Under the pieces are notes generated by a model. The model saw only the letters and a program-made list of their open reading frames with translations, made no database searches and was not told where the DNA came from. Both the position numbers and the translations under genes were made by a program. Shown here piece after piece: positions 1 to 7,312 of a DNA stretch of 36,409 bases; position 1 is the first letter of the stretch; the number at the start of each line of letters is the position of its first letter. Location: assembly GCA_902476265.1 (NCBI GenBank), contig CABSCP010000043.1:1-36409 (forward strand). The letters run 5' to 3'. The DNA is from an uncultured Lachnospiraceae bacterium. GTDB lineage: Bacteria > Bacillota > Clostridia > Lachnospirales > Lachnospiraceae.

Positions 1-423
1 GGTATTACTACATGAACTTTTGTATGGTAGCTTCAACTAACACTGGAAAGAGCCGTCAAACCTCCCGCCTAGATATTTTTCAGATTCTATGGCAAACTTG
101 AAAAAACTCAAAAAACTACTAGTTTTTTCAAGGAGGGTGTAAAGTTGGATACTTGTACTCATGAGGAGTATTTTGCGTGGGTAAAAAACCAGCTTGAAAA
201 TACAGCAGTACCTCCCAAAGGGAAAACAGCCGAAGGACTGAAATACAGCCTGAATCAGGAAAAATATCTGAAGGTATTTCTGACTGACGGGAATGTACCC
301 ATTGATAATTCGGCAAGTGAACGTTCAATCAGAACTTTCTGTATCGGCAAAAAGAACTGGATGTTCCACGACTCTATACAGGGAGCACAGGCAAGTGCTA
401 TCATCTACAGTATTTCGGAAACC

Positions 424-431
424 GCAAAGCT
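424..431. repeat. Left target-site duplication of the IS66 insertion
   Basis: GCAAAGCT lies immediately before the GTAAGCGC terminus at 432. The identical octamer follows the right terminus at 3155. Confidence 0.9.
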
Positions 432-555
432 GTAAGCGCTTAAATCTTGGGTAGCTTTACCATTTACGTTTTTGAACTCATAATGATAGTAAATAGATTT
501 TTACTACACTCCGCTTGATAGGAGATAGAAATTCATTACATTTGGAGGTTTCATT

Positions 556-972
556 ATGAGTGATAAACGTGCGCCAGGGCGCTCCCTGGACGAATGGATG
601 GATCTGGTGACCGAATGCAGGCAAAGTGGACTGACAGATGCTGCATGGTGTAATGAACACGGGATTTCTCCCAGTTGTTTTTACAATGCAGTTACCCGTC
701 TCCGCAAAAAGGCCTGCCAGATACCGGATCCAGTCGGAAAAGCCAGCATTCTTGATTTTACATCCCACAAACAGGATGTGGTCCAGATCGCTATAGAACC
801 GGAGTCTTCCCTGGCAGAACTGATCCCGGATAATGGAAGCGGCTCTGTGCACCTTGACAATTCACATACGATTGAAATCGAAGCAAACGGATTACTTATA
901 CGCATGAGTAATGAAATCAAGCCGGTGCTTCTGAAGATACTCATGGATGTGCTGAAGGTGCCATTATGTTAG
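556..972 (+). CDS. tnpA: IS66 accessory protein TnpA
   Basis: The 138-residue protein opens with an N-terminal helix-turn-helix-like region: DEWMDLVTECRQSGL, then DAAWCNEHGISPSCFYNAV at about residues 10-48. This is the standard signature of the small IS66 Orf1/TnpA protein. A strong TTTGGAGG site precedes the ATG. The stop at 972 overlaps the start of the next gene (ATG at 966), indicating translational coupling. In IS66 elements TnpA is required with TnpB and TnpC for efficient transposition and is presumed to bind DNA; that role comes from the family, not from this sequence. Confidence 0.88.
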   Translation: MSDKRAPGRSLDEWMDLVTECRQSGLTDAAWCNEHGISPSCFYNAVTRLRKKACQIPDPVGKASILDFTSHKQDVVQIAIEPESSLAELIPDNGSGSVHLDNSHTIEIEANGLLIRMSNEIKPVLLKILMDVLKVPLC

Positions 973-1304
973 CGGATATATCAAGTGTTGATGCAATCTA
1001 CATCGTCTGTGGCAGAACAGATATGCGCAAGTCTATTGATGGATTATGTGCGGTCATCCAGGAACAGTTTTCAATGGAGATCGACCATGCGGTCTTTCTT
1101 TTCTGCGGGCGCAAATGCGACCGGATCAAAGCCATTTTAAAAGAACCGGACGGGATCGTTATGATCTACAAAAGACTAACTGCCCAGGGTTCCTATCGAT
1201 GGCCCAGGAATAAATCCGAAGTCCGGAACCTTACATGGCGGGAGTTCGACTGGCTGATGTCAGGCATCGATATCGAGCAGCCAAAAGCTATTAAAACCAC
1301 ATGA
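966..1304 (+). CDS. tnpB: IS66 accessory protein TnpB (Orf2)
   Basis: The 112-residue protein has the IS66 Orf2 signature: IYIVCGRTDMRKSIDGLCAV near the N-terminus, VFLFCGRKCDRIKAILKEPDG in the middle, and a C-terminal tail with WPRNKSEVRNL. The length is usual for the family (about 110-120). Its ATG overlaps the end of tnpA by 7 bases, so the two are probably co-translated. The molecular role of TnpB is poorly defined, but the protein is conserved in nearly all full-length IS66 elements. About 130 bases separate it from tnpC. Confidence 0.9.
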   Translation: MLADISSVDAIYIVCGRTDMRKSIDGLCAVIQEQFSMEIDHAVFLFCGRKCDRIKAILKEPDGIVMIYKRLTAQGSYRWPRNKSEVRNLTWREFDWLMSGIDIEQPKAIKTT

Positions 1305-1436
1305 AAAAGATGCATATAAAACTTGTGTTTTTTCTTGTATTTTCAGCACTTTCAAGTCCCGGAAATCCGCTGTTTTACTGGGAAACCCCTTTGTTTTCTG
1401 GTATAATAGAAACATCAGAAACAGGAGGAAAAAACA

Positions 1437-3113
1437 GTGGCAGACAGTTCCAAAGATATCCAGCTGCGTGAGCTGAAGGACATGATCAACGATCTCAAAA
1501 AAATGATAAAAACACTTCAGGCAACTGTCGATGCTGCCAATAAACGAGAAGAAGCCCTCACCCAGGAAAAGGATAACCTGAAAGAAGAAATAGACCTTCT
1601 CCGCAAAAAACTGTTTGGCACCTCCAGTGAGAAAAGAACGCTCGACATTCCAGGCCAGTTAAACTTTTTCAATGAGGCTGAAATGGAACAGGATCCAGAA
1701 GCTGTAAAAACAGAAGATCTTGAGGCATTTCTTCCAGAAAAAACAGCACAGAAACGAAAAGCAAGAGCTACGGATGCGGAGCGTTTTAAAGGTGTGCCTG
1801 TTGAAAAAAAGTATCTGGACCTTTCTGAGGAATACAAACTCTGTCCTGTCTGTGGTACCCCTCTGAAAGAGATCGGGGAGGAATTTGTCCGCCGGGAACT
1901 GGTTTTTATCCCGGCAAAACTGAAAGTATATGAGTACTACAGCAAAAACTATGAGTGTCCGCAGTGCAAACTTGAGAATCTTCCAGTTATCAAAAAAGGA
2001 AAAGATGGCAGCGCCCATATGCTTTATGGAATAGCTTCTGCCGGCACGGTTGCCTGGGTAATGTACCAGAAGTTTTGTAATGGCCTCCCATACTGCCGCC
2101 AGGAAAAAGACTGGAAACAGTACGGCGTGGCGGTCACCAGGGCTACTATGGCAAACTGGGTGATCCGGAATTCAGAGGCATTCTTTCTACCCATGTATGA
2201 ATACTTCCACAGGAAACTTCTGGAACGGGAATTCGCAATGGCAGACGAAACGCCTTTGCAGGTTCTGCATGAACCGGAGCGCCGTGCACAGACAAAGTCA
2301 TACATGTGGCTGTTTCGCAGCGGCGAAGACGGGGGGCCGCCGATCATCCTTTATAAATACTCGGAGACCCGGGCTGGGGATAATGCTGTTGATTTCCTTC
2401 ACGGCTTCAAAGGCTATCTGATGTGTGATGGCTACAGCGGATACAATAAAGTTCCGGATGCAAAGCGTACAGCCTGCTGGGCACACATCAGAAGATATCT
2501 GACAGATGCCATTCCAAAGGGAAAGGCTCTGGATTATACCCAGCCATCTGTGCAGGGAATGCTGTACATCAACCAGCTCTTCCATATGGAAGATATGATC
2601 AAGTCAAAGTATTCTTCCTTCGATGCTATCAAAAAGGCACGTCTTGAAAAAGAGCAGCCGGTAGTAGAAGGCTTTTTGTCGTGGCTTGACCAGCAGACCC
2701 CTATCCGTGGGACCAGAATGGATAGAGCTGTCACCTACATTCAGAACCGTCGTTCTTATCTTTCCACCTATCTGGAAGATGGACGCTGCAGTTTTTCTAA
2801 TAATCTTAGTGAAAATGCGATTCGTCCGTTTACAGTAGGCCGTAAAAATTGGCTGTTCTGTGACACACCGAATGGAGCCCAGGCCAGTGCCATTGTGTAC
2901 ACAATGGTAGAAATGGCCAAGTCCAATGGAGTAAACGTCTATCACTATCTTACCTATTTGCTTGAAAAACTGCCTGATGATAGGATAAGTGATGATGAAT
3001 TAGAACTTCTTGCACCGTGGAATGAAAGCGTCAAAGCGGAGATCGAACGTCGTGCAAACGAATCAAATCAATCATATGTGAACTGTCAAGGTGCTCCGGC
3101 TGCTAAAAAGTAG
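1437..3113 (+). CDS. tnpC: IS66-family DDE transposase TnpC
   Basis: This is a full-length 558-residue IS66 transposase. An N-terminal coiled coil (about residues 5-60) is followed by the LRKKLFGTSSEKR block, a zinc-ribbon (CPVC near 136, CPQC about 40 residues later), and the catalytic core. The likely DDE triad is D270 (ADETPLQVL), D331 (CDGYSGY) and E459 (SENAIRP), with CWAHIRR between the second and third. The start is GTG at 1437, preceded by AGGAGGA at a good distance. A TATAAT-like box (GTATAATAG) lies about 35 bases upstream, so tnpC may also have its own promoter. No lesions were seen. It cuts and joins the ends of its element. Confidence 0.93.
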   Translation: MADSSKDIQLRELKDMINDLKKMIKTLQATVDAANKREEALTQEKDNLKEEIDLLRKKLFGTSSEKRTLDIPGQLNFFNEAEMEQDPEAVKTEDLEAFLPEKTAQKRKARATDAERFKGVPVEKKYLDLSEEYKLCPVCGTPLKEIGEEFVRRELVFIPAKLKVYEYYSKNYECPQCKLENLPVIKKGKDGSAHMLYGIASAGTVAWVMYQKFCNGLPYCRQEKDWKQYGVAVTRATMANWVIRNSEAFFLPMYEYFHRKLLEREFAMADETPLQVLHEPERRAQTKSYMWLFRSGEDGGPPIILYKYSETRAGDNAVDFLHGFKGYLMCDGYSGYNKVPDAKRTACWAHIRRYLTDAIPKGKALDYTQPSVQGMLYINQLFHMEDMIKSKYSSFDAIKKARLEKEQPVVEGFLSWLDQQTPIRGTRMDRAVTYIQNRRSYLSTYLEDGRCSFSNNLSENAIRPFTVGRKNWLFCDTPNGAQASAIVYTMVEMAKSNGVNVYHYLTYLLEKLPDDRISDDELELLAPWNESVKAEIERRANESNQSYVNCQGAPAAKK

Positions 3114-3154
3114 TCGGGGATTTTTTCTAACATACCTGAAATCTAAGCGCTTAC

Positions 3155-3162
3155 GCAAAGCT
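3155..3162. repeat. Right target-site duplication of the IS66 insertion
   Basis: GCAAAGCT follows the right terminus, which ends in TTAC at 3154. The same octamer also occurs by chance further downstream inside the interrupted gene (near 3247). Confidence 0.9.
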
Positions 3163-3306
3163 CAATAACCTGAGGCCTTATTATTATTTTAAGTATTTAC
3201 TCACAGAGCTTCCCAAACTCAGTGATGAAAAAGGAAATATAGATTCTGCAAAGCTGACTCACTTATTGCCATGGTCAAAAGAGTTACCGGCTGAATGCAG
3301 AAAACC

Positions 3307-3332
3307 ACGCCGCTGATATCTGTTAGCGGCGT
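3307..3332 (+). terminator. Hairpin at the end of the interrupted IS66 transposase
   Basis: ACGCCGCT (3307-3314) pairs perfectly with AGCGGCGT (3325-3332) around a 10-base loop that includes the stop codon. Only a weak T-rich tail (TTCATTTAT) follows, so termination is likely but not certain. Confidence 0.5.
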
Positions 3333-3342
3333 TCATTTATAG

Positions 3343-3431
3343 GTAAGCGCAGGATTTGACGATTACCGTTTTCCGGAGGCAAAGGTAAAATGTATCACGC
3401 CCCCTTTGACAAGTACCTGGAAAGCTGCTAT
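3343..3431. other. IS66-like end fragment and junction with the mobilizable element
   Basis: GTAAGCGCAGGATTTGAC at about 3343 resembles the left terminus of an IS66 element in direct orientation, with no transposase behind it. Within 90 bases the sequence passes into the GC-rich mobilizable element. I see no gene here. This is probably a truncated third IS66 end marking a deletion or rearrangement point. Confidence 0.35.
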
Positions 3432-3749
3432 TTACGGGCCTTTTTCAATGCCTAAATGCGTAGAATAGTAGTATCTTTTCCGCTGCCTCGCGGCCTCCTT
3501 GCGGCGGCGCTCCCGCTTGGCGCAATCCGGGCAATACTTGGCCCGGTTGGAGCCGGGCAGGAATACGGCCCCGCACACGGCGCACCTTTTGCCCTCGCCC
3601 CGGTGGAGCAGGGCCGTTTCCAGCGTCTTATCCAGCGGCAGGACGGCGGCCCGAAACCAACGGCACAACAGGGAGTAAGAAATATTCCGGACGCAAATGC
3701 ACTCGTCCCCGTCGTCCATGATGGGGATTGTTTCACGCTGCCTGTTCAT
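3432..3749 (-). CDS. Cysteine-rich VLP-type protein of mobilizable elements
   Basis: The 105-residue protein matches the C-terminal two-thirds of the Cys-rich VLP family: DDGDECICVRNISYSLLCRWF, AVLPLDKTLE, then a zinc-ribbon-like CAVCG...GSNRAKYCPDCA segment and a basic tail RRRKEAARQRKR. Family members usually have a further N-terminal Cys-containing stretch before LDDG. Here it is replaced by a short MNRQRETIPI lead, so this copy looks N-terminally shortened. The gene overlaps the relaxase end by 17 bases, so translation is probably coupled. Its function is unknown; the Cys pairs and basic tail suggest nucleic-acid binding associated with mobilization. Confidence 0.7.
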   Translation of the reverse strand: MNRQRETIPIMDDGDECICVRNISYSLLCRWFRAAVLPLDKTLETALLHRGEGKRCAVCGAVFLPGSNRAKYCPDCAKRERRRKEAARQRKRYYYSTHLGIEKGP

Positions 3750-5307
3750 CTGTTGGCCGCTCCCGTTCCTCCGGCTGCATGGCGGCCGCTGCGGGCGTTG
3801 GCGGTGTCGGCGGCAAAGGCAGTCGGATAGTCATGGTGATGGTGATATTCAAAATCGTTTCTTTCATCGGTCGGGTTCCCTCCTTATGCTTCGATTGTTC
3901 GGTTTTGGAAAGCTGTTCAGCGGCCTTGCGTAGCTGCTCCACGGCTTTGATTTCCTCCCGCATGGCTCGCATATCTTGATAGAGCGCGTCCTTTTTGGCG
4001 GTGAGGGTGTCGGCCTCGGCCCGCCATTGTTTGGGTGTGATGGCCTCGCCGGTGGCCTTTAGGTTTTGAAGATAACGGGCGGCGGTGTCGAATAGGGCAA
4101 GCTCCGCGCCGTGGCGCTCTTGAAACTTTTCACGCTTGCCGGGCTTTAGGGTGTCGAGCTGGCGGCGGGTTCCTTTGTGCTGTTCATACTGCGCCCACAT
4201 TTCCAGCCGTTCCGTGAGGGCGGCAATCCGGCGCTCGGCGGCGCGTATCTCGCCCCGCTGGTCGTAGTAGGCGCTGTTCATGGCCGACACTTTTTCGTGC
4301 AGCTCACGCATGGACGTGATACCGTTAGCCTGTAAGAAATTGAACAGGGCGGCGCTCTCTTTGAGGGCCTTTACCTTGCTGTATTGGGTGGCTGGTTTCC
4401 CGGCCTCCTGCCGGGCCTGCCATAGCTGCGCCATGACGCTTTCTTTCGCCTGCGGCTTGGCGGCCTCCGTTTTCGTCCAGTTGTAGAGGCGCGTCACGCG
4501 GGCCTTGATTTCTTTTAGTAGCTTGTTGTCGGCGGCGATCTGCCGGTTGACGTTTCCCTTGTCGGTGGCGATTCCGCGCCGCTCCATGCGGGTTGCCGCC
4601 ACTCCCATGTGGACGGTGGGTAGCTGCGCCTTGCCTTGCCGCTTGTAGCTGCGGTGGTCTATCCGCTCCGGGCGGCCTGTCTGCTCCAACGCTCGGTTGG
4701 CGTATTCGGCCCACGCCGCCCGCCATTGTTCGGCCTTGTCCTTTTCGTTCCAGTCTGTCACGTCCACGCGGCAGCTTTTGTAGCCGCCTTTGCCGTCGGG
4801 GATTCGCTGGTCCCGCTGGTCGGTCAAGTATTCCTTGCGACACTTCGCGCCCCACTCGCCGGATTGCTCCAATGGCCGCATAGTCAACATGATGTGGGCG
4901 TGTGGGGTTTCCGTCGCCTTTGTCGTGGATAGAGAAGTCGCGCACATACCGGCTGACACAAAATTATCCCGAACATAGGCGCGGACAAGTGCAAGCTGCG
5001 CCTGCCGGTCAAGCTCCACGGGCAGGGCAATTTCTATCTCACAGGCAAGCTGTGACTTGCTGGATTTCTCGATTTCCTCCACGCTGTTCCAGAGAGTGGA
5101 GCGGTCTTGAAAGGCCGGGGGCACATGGGCTGGCAAGAGGATTTCAAAATGGACAATGCCGCCTTTGTGGGTGTAGTCGTGGGTCATGCCGTCCCATTCG
5201 TTGGTTAGCTTCTGGCCGCTGCGGTAGGCGGCGGCTGCAACGGCGGAACGGCCCTCGCTGCGCTTGATTATCTTGATGACACAGTGATAGATTGCGATAG
5301 ATAGCAC
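3733..5307 (-). CDS. MobA/MobL-family relaxase, active-site motif damaged
   Basis: The 524-residue protein has a MobA/MobL relaxase domain in the N-terminal 250 residues: IYHCVIKIIKRSEGRSAVAA with AAYRSG, an HFEILLP strand, ERIDHRSYKRQG, then a long helical tail and a Pro-rich C-terminus. Relaxases of this family nick the transfer origin and pilot the strand during conjugative mobilization. Around residues 121-138, relatives read MCADFSIHDKGDGNPHAH, whereas here it reads MCATSLSTTKATETPHAH. The DFSIHDKGDGNP string is present in the other frame over about 4906-4938, so a -1 and a +1 indel seem to compensate each other. The HAH pair (136-138) survives. The start is a GTG at 5307 with GGAGG unusually close, so the exact start is uncertain. 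Confidence 0.85.
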   Translation of the reverse strand: MLSIAIYHCVIKIIKRSEGRSAVAAAAYRSGQKLTNEWDGMTHDYTHKGGIVHFEILLPAHVPPAFQDRSTLWNSVEEIEKSSKSQLACEIEIALPVELDRQAQLALVRAYVRDNFVSAGMCATSLSTTKATETPHAHIMLTMRPLEQSGEWGAKCRKEYLTDQRDQRIPDGKGGYKSCRVDVTDWNEKDKAEQWRAAWAEYANRALEQTGRPERIDHRSYKRQGKAQLPTVHMGVAATRMERRGIATDKGNVNRQIAADNKLLKEIKARVTRLYNWTKTEAAKPQAKESVMAQLWQARQEAGKPATQYSKVKALKESAALFNFLQANGITSMRELHEKVSAMNSAYYDQRGEIRAAERRIAALTERLEMWAQYEQHKGTRRQLDTLKPGKREKFQERHGAELALFDTAARYLQNLKATGEAITPKQWRAEADTLTAKKDALYQDMRAMREEIKAVEQLRKAAEQLSKTEQSKHKEGTRPMKETILNITITMTIRLPLPPTPPTPAAAAMQPEERERPTDEQAA

Positions 5308-5544
5308 CTCCCTCCGGGTAGAGGATAATCAGGCCGCATGGGACGGAATAGCCGCAACGCGGGTGTTCCGTCCCGTGTGGCTCACTGGGGGTTTGGGGCG
5401 AGTAGCGCCCCATCGCGGCCAAAGGCCGCAACAAGCCTCGGCAGCAGGCGCGTTTCGGAGCGCAACCGCCGCAGGTGGCTCTTGGCGCGGAGATGAGCGC
5501 ACACACCGGAACGGTGTATAAGTGCGCCCTTGCAAGCAAGGGAA
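5308..5544. other. Hairpin-rich intergenic region, candidate transfer origin (oriT)
   Basis: The 237 bases upstream of the relaxase gene hold four perfect inverted repeats: 5340-5348 with 5366-5374 (GGGACGGAA / TTCCGTCCC), 5395-5411 (GGGGCG, 5-base loop), 5415-5429 (GCGGCC, AAA loop) and 5527-5542 (CCCTTGC, AA loop). Position next to the relaxase and the repeat density fit an oriT. No nick site can be pinpointed by eye. No convincing small gene was seen here. Confidence 0.4.
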
Positions 5545-5817
5545 TTATGGTGCGTCCCCGGTTTCGCGTAGTTTGGCGGCGGCTTCTCTGGCTCCGGGCA
5601 GGTGGGAGAGGGAGAGCAGAAATGCCTTGACTTCCTCTCCGGATTGCCCGGCAAGGGCAGGAAAGACGCTTTCCAGAATGGCCCCGCGCTCGATAAGGCG
5701 GCGTGTCCGGGCCTTGCGCTCCGCGTCGGCTTTCTTGTTGAGTAAAATCTTCTGGCGGTTTTCAAGCTGCCGGATTTCTGTTTCCAGCTTGTGATTTTCT
5801 TCTTCCAGCGGGTTCAT
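5545..5817 (-). CDS. DUF3847 small coiled-coil protein
   Basis: The 90-residue protein starts MNPLEEENHKLETEIRQLEN and continues into a charged coiled coil with KKADAERKARTRRLIERG, matching DUF3847 proteins encoded beside MobA/MobL relaxases in clostridial elements. I chose ATG at 5817 over a start 7 codons upstream, because AAAGGAGGG lies at a normal distance and the ATG overlaps the stop of the preceding sigma-like gene as ATGA. The function is not established. The position between the sigma-like gene and the relaxase suggests an accessory mobilization role, but that is inference. Confidence 0.75.
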   Translation of the reverse strand: MNPLEEENHKLETEIRQLENRQKILLNKKADAERKARTRRLIERGAILESVFPALAGQSGEEVKAFLLSLSHLPGAREAAAKLRETGDAP

Positions 5818-6284
5818 AGGCGGCCCTCCTTTAGCCACTTCCTTTTCTTGAAATAGTTTTGCAGGCGTTTCACGGCCCGCCGCACGGAATCACTGGCCTG
5901 TGTTGGGCTGATTCCCTCGGCCTCGGCTATCTCCCGATACTTCATTTTCAGCATGTAACGCATGTGCAGGCGGCGGGCTTGTGTCGGCGTGAGCTGGGAA
6001 ATGGCCTCCTGTAAATGCTCCAACAAAAGCTCGTGGGCCGCTTCTTCCTCGGCCTGTATCATCAGTTGTTCCGGCGACGGCTGTTCCCAGCCGATAGCGT
6101 AATTCTCAATGCCGTCCTCGCAATCAAGGGAGAAATACGCCTTGTGATACCATATCTTGCTGGTGCGGTTGTTTTCCTCCTGGCGTAGGTGGAGCAGCGC
6201 GTCCGTTACCTCGTCCGGCACTTCCACAAACATGTCCGTTTTCACAAGGGGGTAGTAATACTTGCGTAGATTGATGATTGTCAT
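5814..6284 (-). CDS. Sigma-70-like helix-turn-helix protein
   Basis: In this 156-residue protein, the C-terminal 55 residues form a sigma region-4-like helix-turn-helix: LTPTQARRLHMRYMLKMKYR, then EIAEAEGISPTQASDSVRRAVKRLQ. The N-terminal part (YYYPLVKTDMFVEVPDEV) is typical of small sigma-like proteins on clostridial mobile elements and lacks clear region-2 motifs. TTAGGAGG precedes the ATG. The stop overlaps the DUF3847 start. It probably regulates element genes as a sigma or anti-sigma-type DNA-binding factor; whether it binds RNA polymerase is unknown. Confidence 0.75.
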   Translation of the reverse strand: MTIINLRKYYYPLVKTDMFVEVPDEVTDALLHLRQEENNRTSKIWYHKAYFSLDCEDGIENYAIGWEQPSPEQLMIQAEEEAAHELLLEHLQEAISQLTPTQARRLHMRYMLKMKYREIAEAEGISPTQASDSVRRAVKRLQNYFKKRKWLKEGRL

Positions 6285-6388
6285 AGGCTGACCTCCTAAA
6301 ATGGCAAGAGGGACAAGCAGCTCATAACTGCCTGTCCTTCTCGGTGATGGGGCGAATGTCCCTCACTTGGTTAGCCCGAAAATCGCGT

Positions 6389-6796
6389 TTAGTGGGCTCT
6401 GTTTTTGAAAAAGTCTTGAAACTTTTTTCTGGCCGCCTCTATGGAATCCCTCACGGCATACTTGGAACAGCCGTCCAGCCGGGCGATCTGTTCAAAGCTC
6501 AATCCGTCCAGCGCGTAGAGCAGGAACCGGCGGCGCAGCGTGGCGGTGCAGCTCTCCAACATGGAAAGAAGCTCGTCCAGCGTTTCCCTCCGGCATACCC
6601 ATTCCTCCGGCGTTTCTTGGTAGCTGCGGCCCTCGGTGGCGATTATGTACTCGTCAAACTCCCGCATGTCCCAATGCCGCCGTTGCTCGTGTGCAAGGTT
6701 TTCCTCCTTGTGGTCGGCCCGGTCAAGATACTCGTAGACCTCGACGCTGACCTCCACGGACAGGGCTTGTCCGTTTATTTTGATGGTGACTTCCAT
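6389..6796 (-). CDS. Second small sigma-70-like helix-turn-helix protein
   Basis: The 135-residue protein starts MEVTIKINGQALSVEVSVEV and ends in a region-4-like helix-turn-helix (LSFEQIARLDGCSKYAVRDS, about residues 96-116) followed by a basic amphipathic tail. The frame is open about 100 codons upstream, but only ATG at 6796 has a proper site (GGAGGAAAGGCAG), and the upstream peptide has low-complexity, shadow-like content. It shares its layout, though little identity, with the neighbouring sigma-like gene, so the element carries two such regulators in tandem about 100 bases apart. The DNA target is unknown. Confidence 0.7.
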   Translation of the reverse strand: MEVTIKINGQALSVEVSVEVYEYLDRADHKEENLAHEQRRHWDMREFDEYIIATEGRSYQETPEEWVCRRETLDELLSMLESCTATLRRRFLLYALDGLSFEQIARLDGCSKYAVRDSIEAARKKFQDFFKNRAH

Positions 6797-7064
6797 CTGC
6801 CTTTCCTCCGTTTCGATTGGGTTTGGTGCGAATCGAAACGGGGCAGGCGGGGAGCGGCACCGGGGCCGAACATCGGGCCAAGTTGGCCCGAACTTTACCG
6901 GCTGGAAAAGGGATGTTTTCGGCCCTCCTATGCCGGATTTTCTTAATTTTTTATAAATTGGCGACCCGGAAAAAACAGGGACGCGGAATCTCTGCAAATA
7001 TCCCTGGCGTTCGTCTGCAATCGCAGACGAACCACAACGGAATAGCTCTTGTTTTGTCGCATGA
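6797..7064. other. Intergenic region with three perfect hairpins
   Basis: No gene is convincing here. Perfect inverted repeats lie at 6810-6839 (GTTTCGATT / AATCGAAAC, 12-base loop), 6874-6890 (CGGGCCA, AGT loop) and 7009-7032 (GTTCGTCTGC / GCAGACGAAC, AATC loop). They may be structured leader elements or protein-binding sites. Confidence 0.5.
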
Positions 7065-7130
7065 AAAAAGGGCGCAAGTGATTGATTTTTCACTTGCGCC
7101 CTTTTAGACGTTTTCGCTATTCTGTTGTGG
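7033..7130. repeat. Long nested inverted repeat
   Basis: The outer arms are 15 bases (7033-7047, CCACAACGGAATAGC, and 7116-7130) with a single mismatch. The inner arms are a perfect 15-bp stem (7066-7080, AAAAGGGCGCAAGTG, and 7091-7105) with a 10-base loop. The inner stem is flanked by A-runs and T-runs and could act as a bidirectional terminator. The concentric outer repeat goes beyond a simple terminator and could be a cruciform, a replication or transfer site, or a structured RNA. Confidence 0.6.
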
Positions 7131-7264
7131 CTTGCCTCCCGGTTAGGGGGAGGGACAAAAGGGATAATTGCTCATTGGCGGCCCTCCACTGGCCGCATAA
7201 AAATAACGGCCTTGATTTCTCAAAGCCGCCGTTGACAAAAGTATCAGAAAGCCGTTGATAAAAT

Positions 7265-7312
7265 GCAGAGCCGACGACCATGAGATATAATCTCGTTGGT
7301 TATCGGCTCTGC
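7265..7312 (-). terminator. Hairpin at the 3' end of the KTR gene
   Basis: GCAGAGCCGA (7265-7274) pairs perfectly with TCGGCTCTGC (7303-7312). A secondary stem (GAGAT/ATCTC) sits in the loop. On the minus strand it begins in the last codons of the KTR gene and is followed by ATTTTATC. It probably terminates the cargo transcript. Confidence 0.6.

Larger units (their letters stand above)
432..3154 (+). mobile_element. Complete IS66-family insertion sequence (tnpA-tnpB-tnpC)
   Basis: This 2723-bp element begins GTAAGCGCTTAAAT and ends ATCTAAGCGCTTAC. The termini form an imperfect inverted repeat starting with the GTAA typical of IS66. It is flanked by perfect 8-bp direct repeats GCAAAGCT at 424-431 and 3155-3162, the duplication length known for IS66. 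It carries the family's three genes in the usual order with intact frames, so it may still be active. It lies inside another IS66 transposase gene. Confidence 0.92.
145..3316 (+). pseudogene. IS66-family transposase fragment interrupted by a second IS66 element
   Basis: Only the C-terminal part of an IS66 transposase is present. The 5' piece (about 145-431) contains the family's conserved NSASERSIRTFCIGKKNW block, including the catalytic Glu, and runs to ETAKL. The 3' piece (3163-3316) resumes in the same frame as NNLRPYYYFKYLLTELPKL and ends PRR-stop at 3316. Removing 432-3154 and one copy of the 8-bp duplication restores a continuous frame, so the interruption is by insertion. The catalytic Asp region and N-terminus are absent. 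The frame is open upstream only to a TAG at 70-72, and the sequence there does not look like IS66, so the gene was already 5'-truncated. TTG at 145 has an AGGAGGG upstream, but I doubt that it is a true start. Confidence 0.85.

Noticed and set aside
4325..4945. Alternative minus-strand frame starting RDFSIHDKGDGNP inside the relaxase gene
   Set aside because: Only its first dozen codons match relaxases; the rest is frame-shifted Arg/Gly-rich nonsense. It is evidence of indels in the relaxase rather than a separate gene.
6797..7093. Upstream extension of the 6389-6796 gene to 7093
   Set aside because: The extension crosses several hairpins, lacks family similarity, and the ATG at 6796 has a clear GGAGG site.
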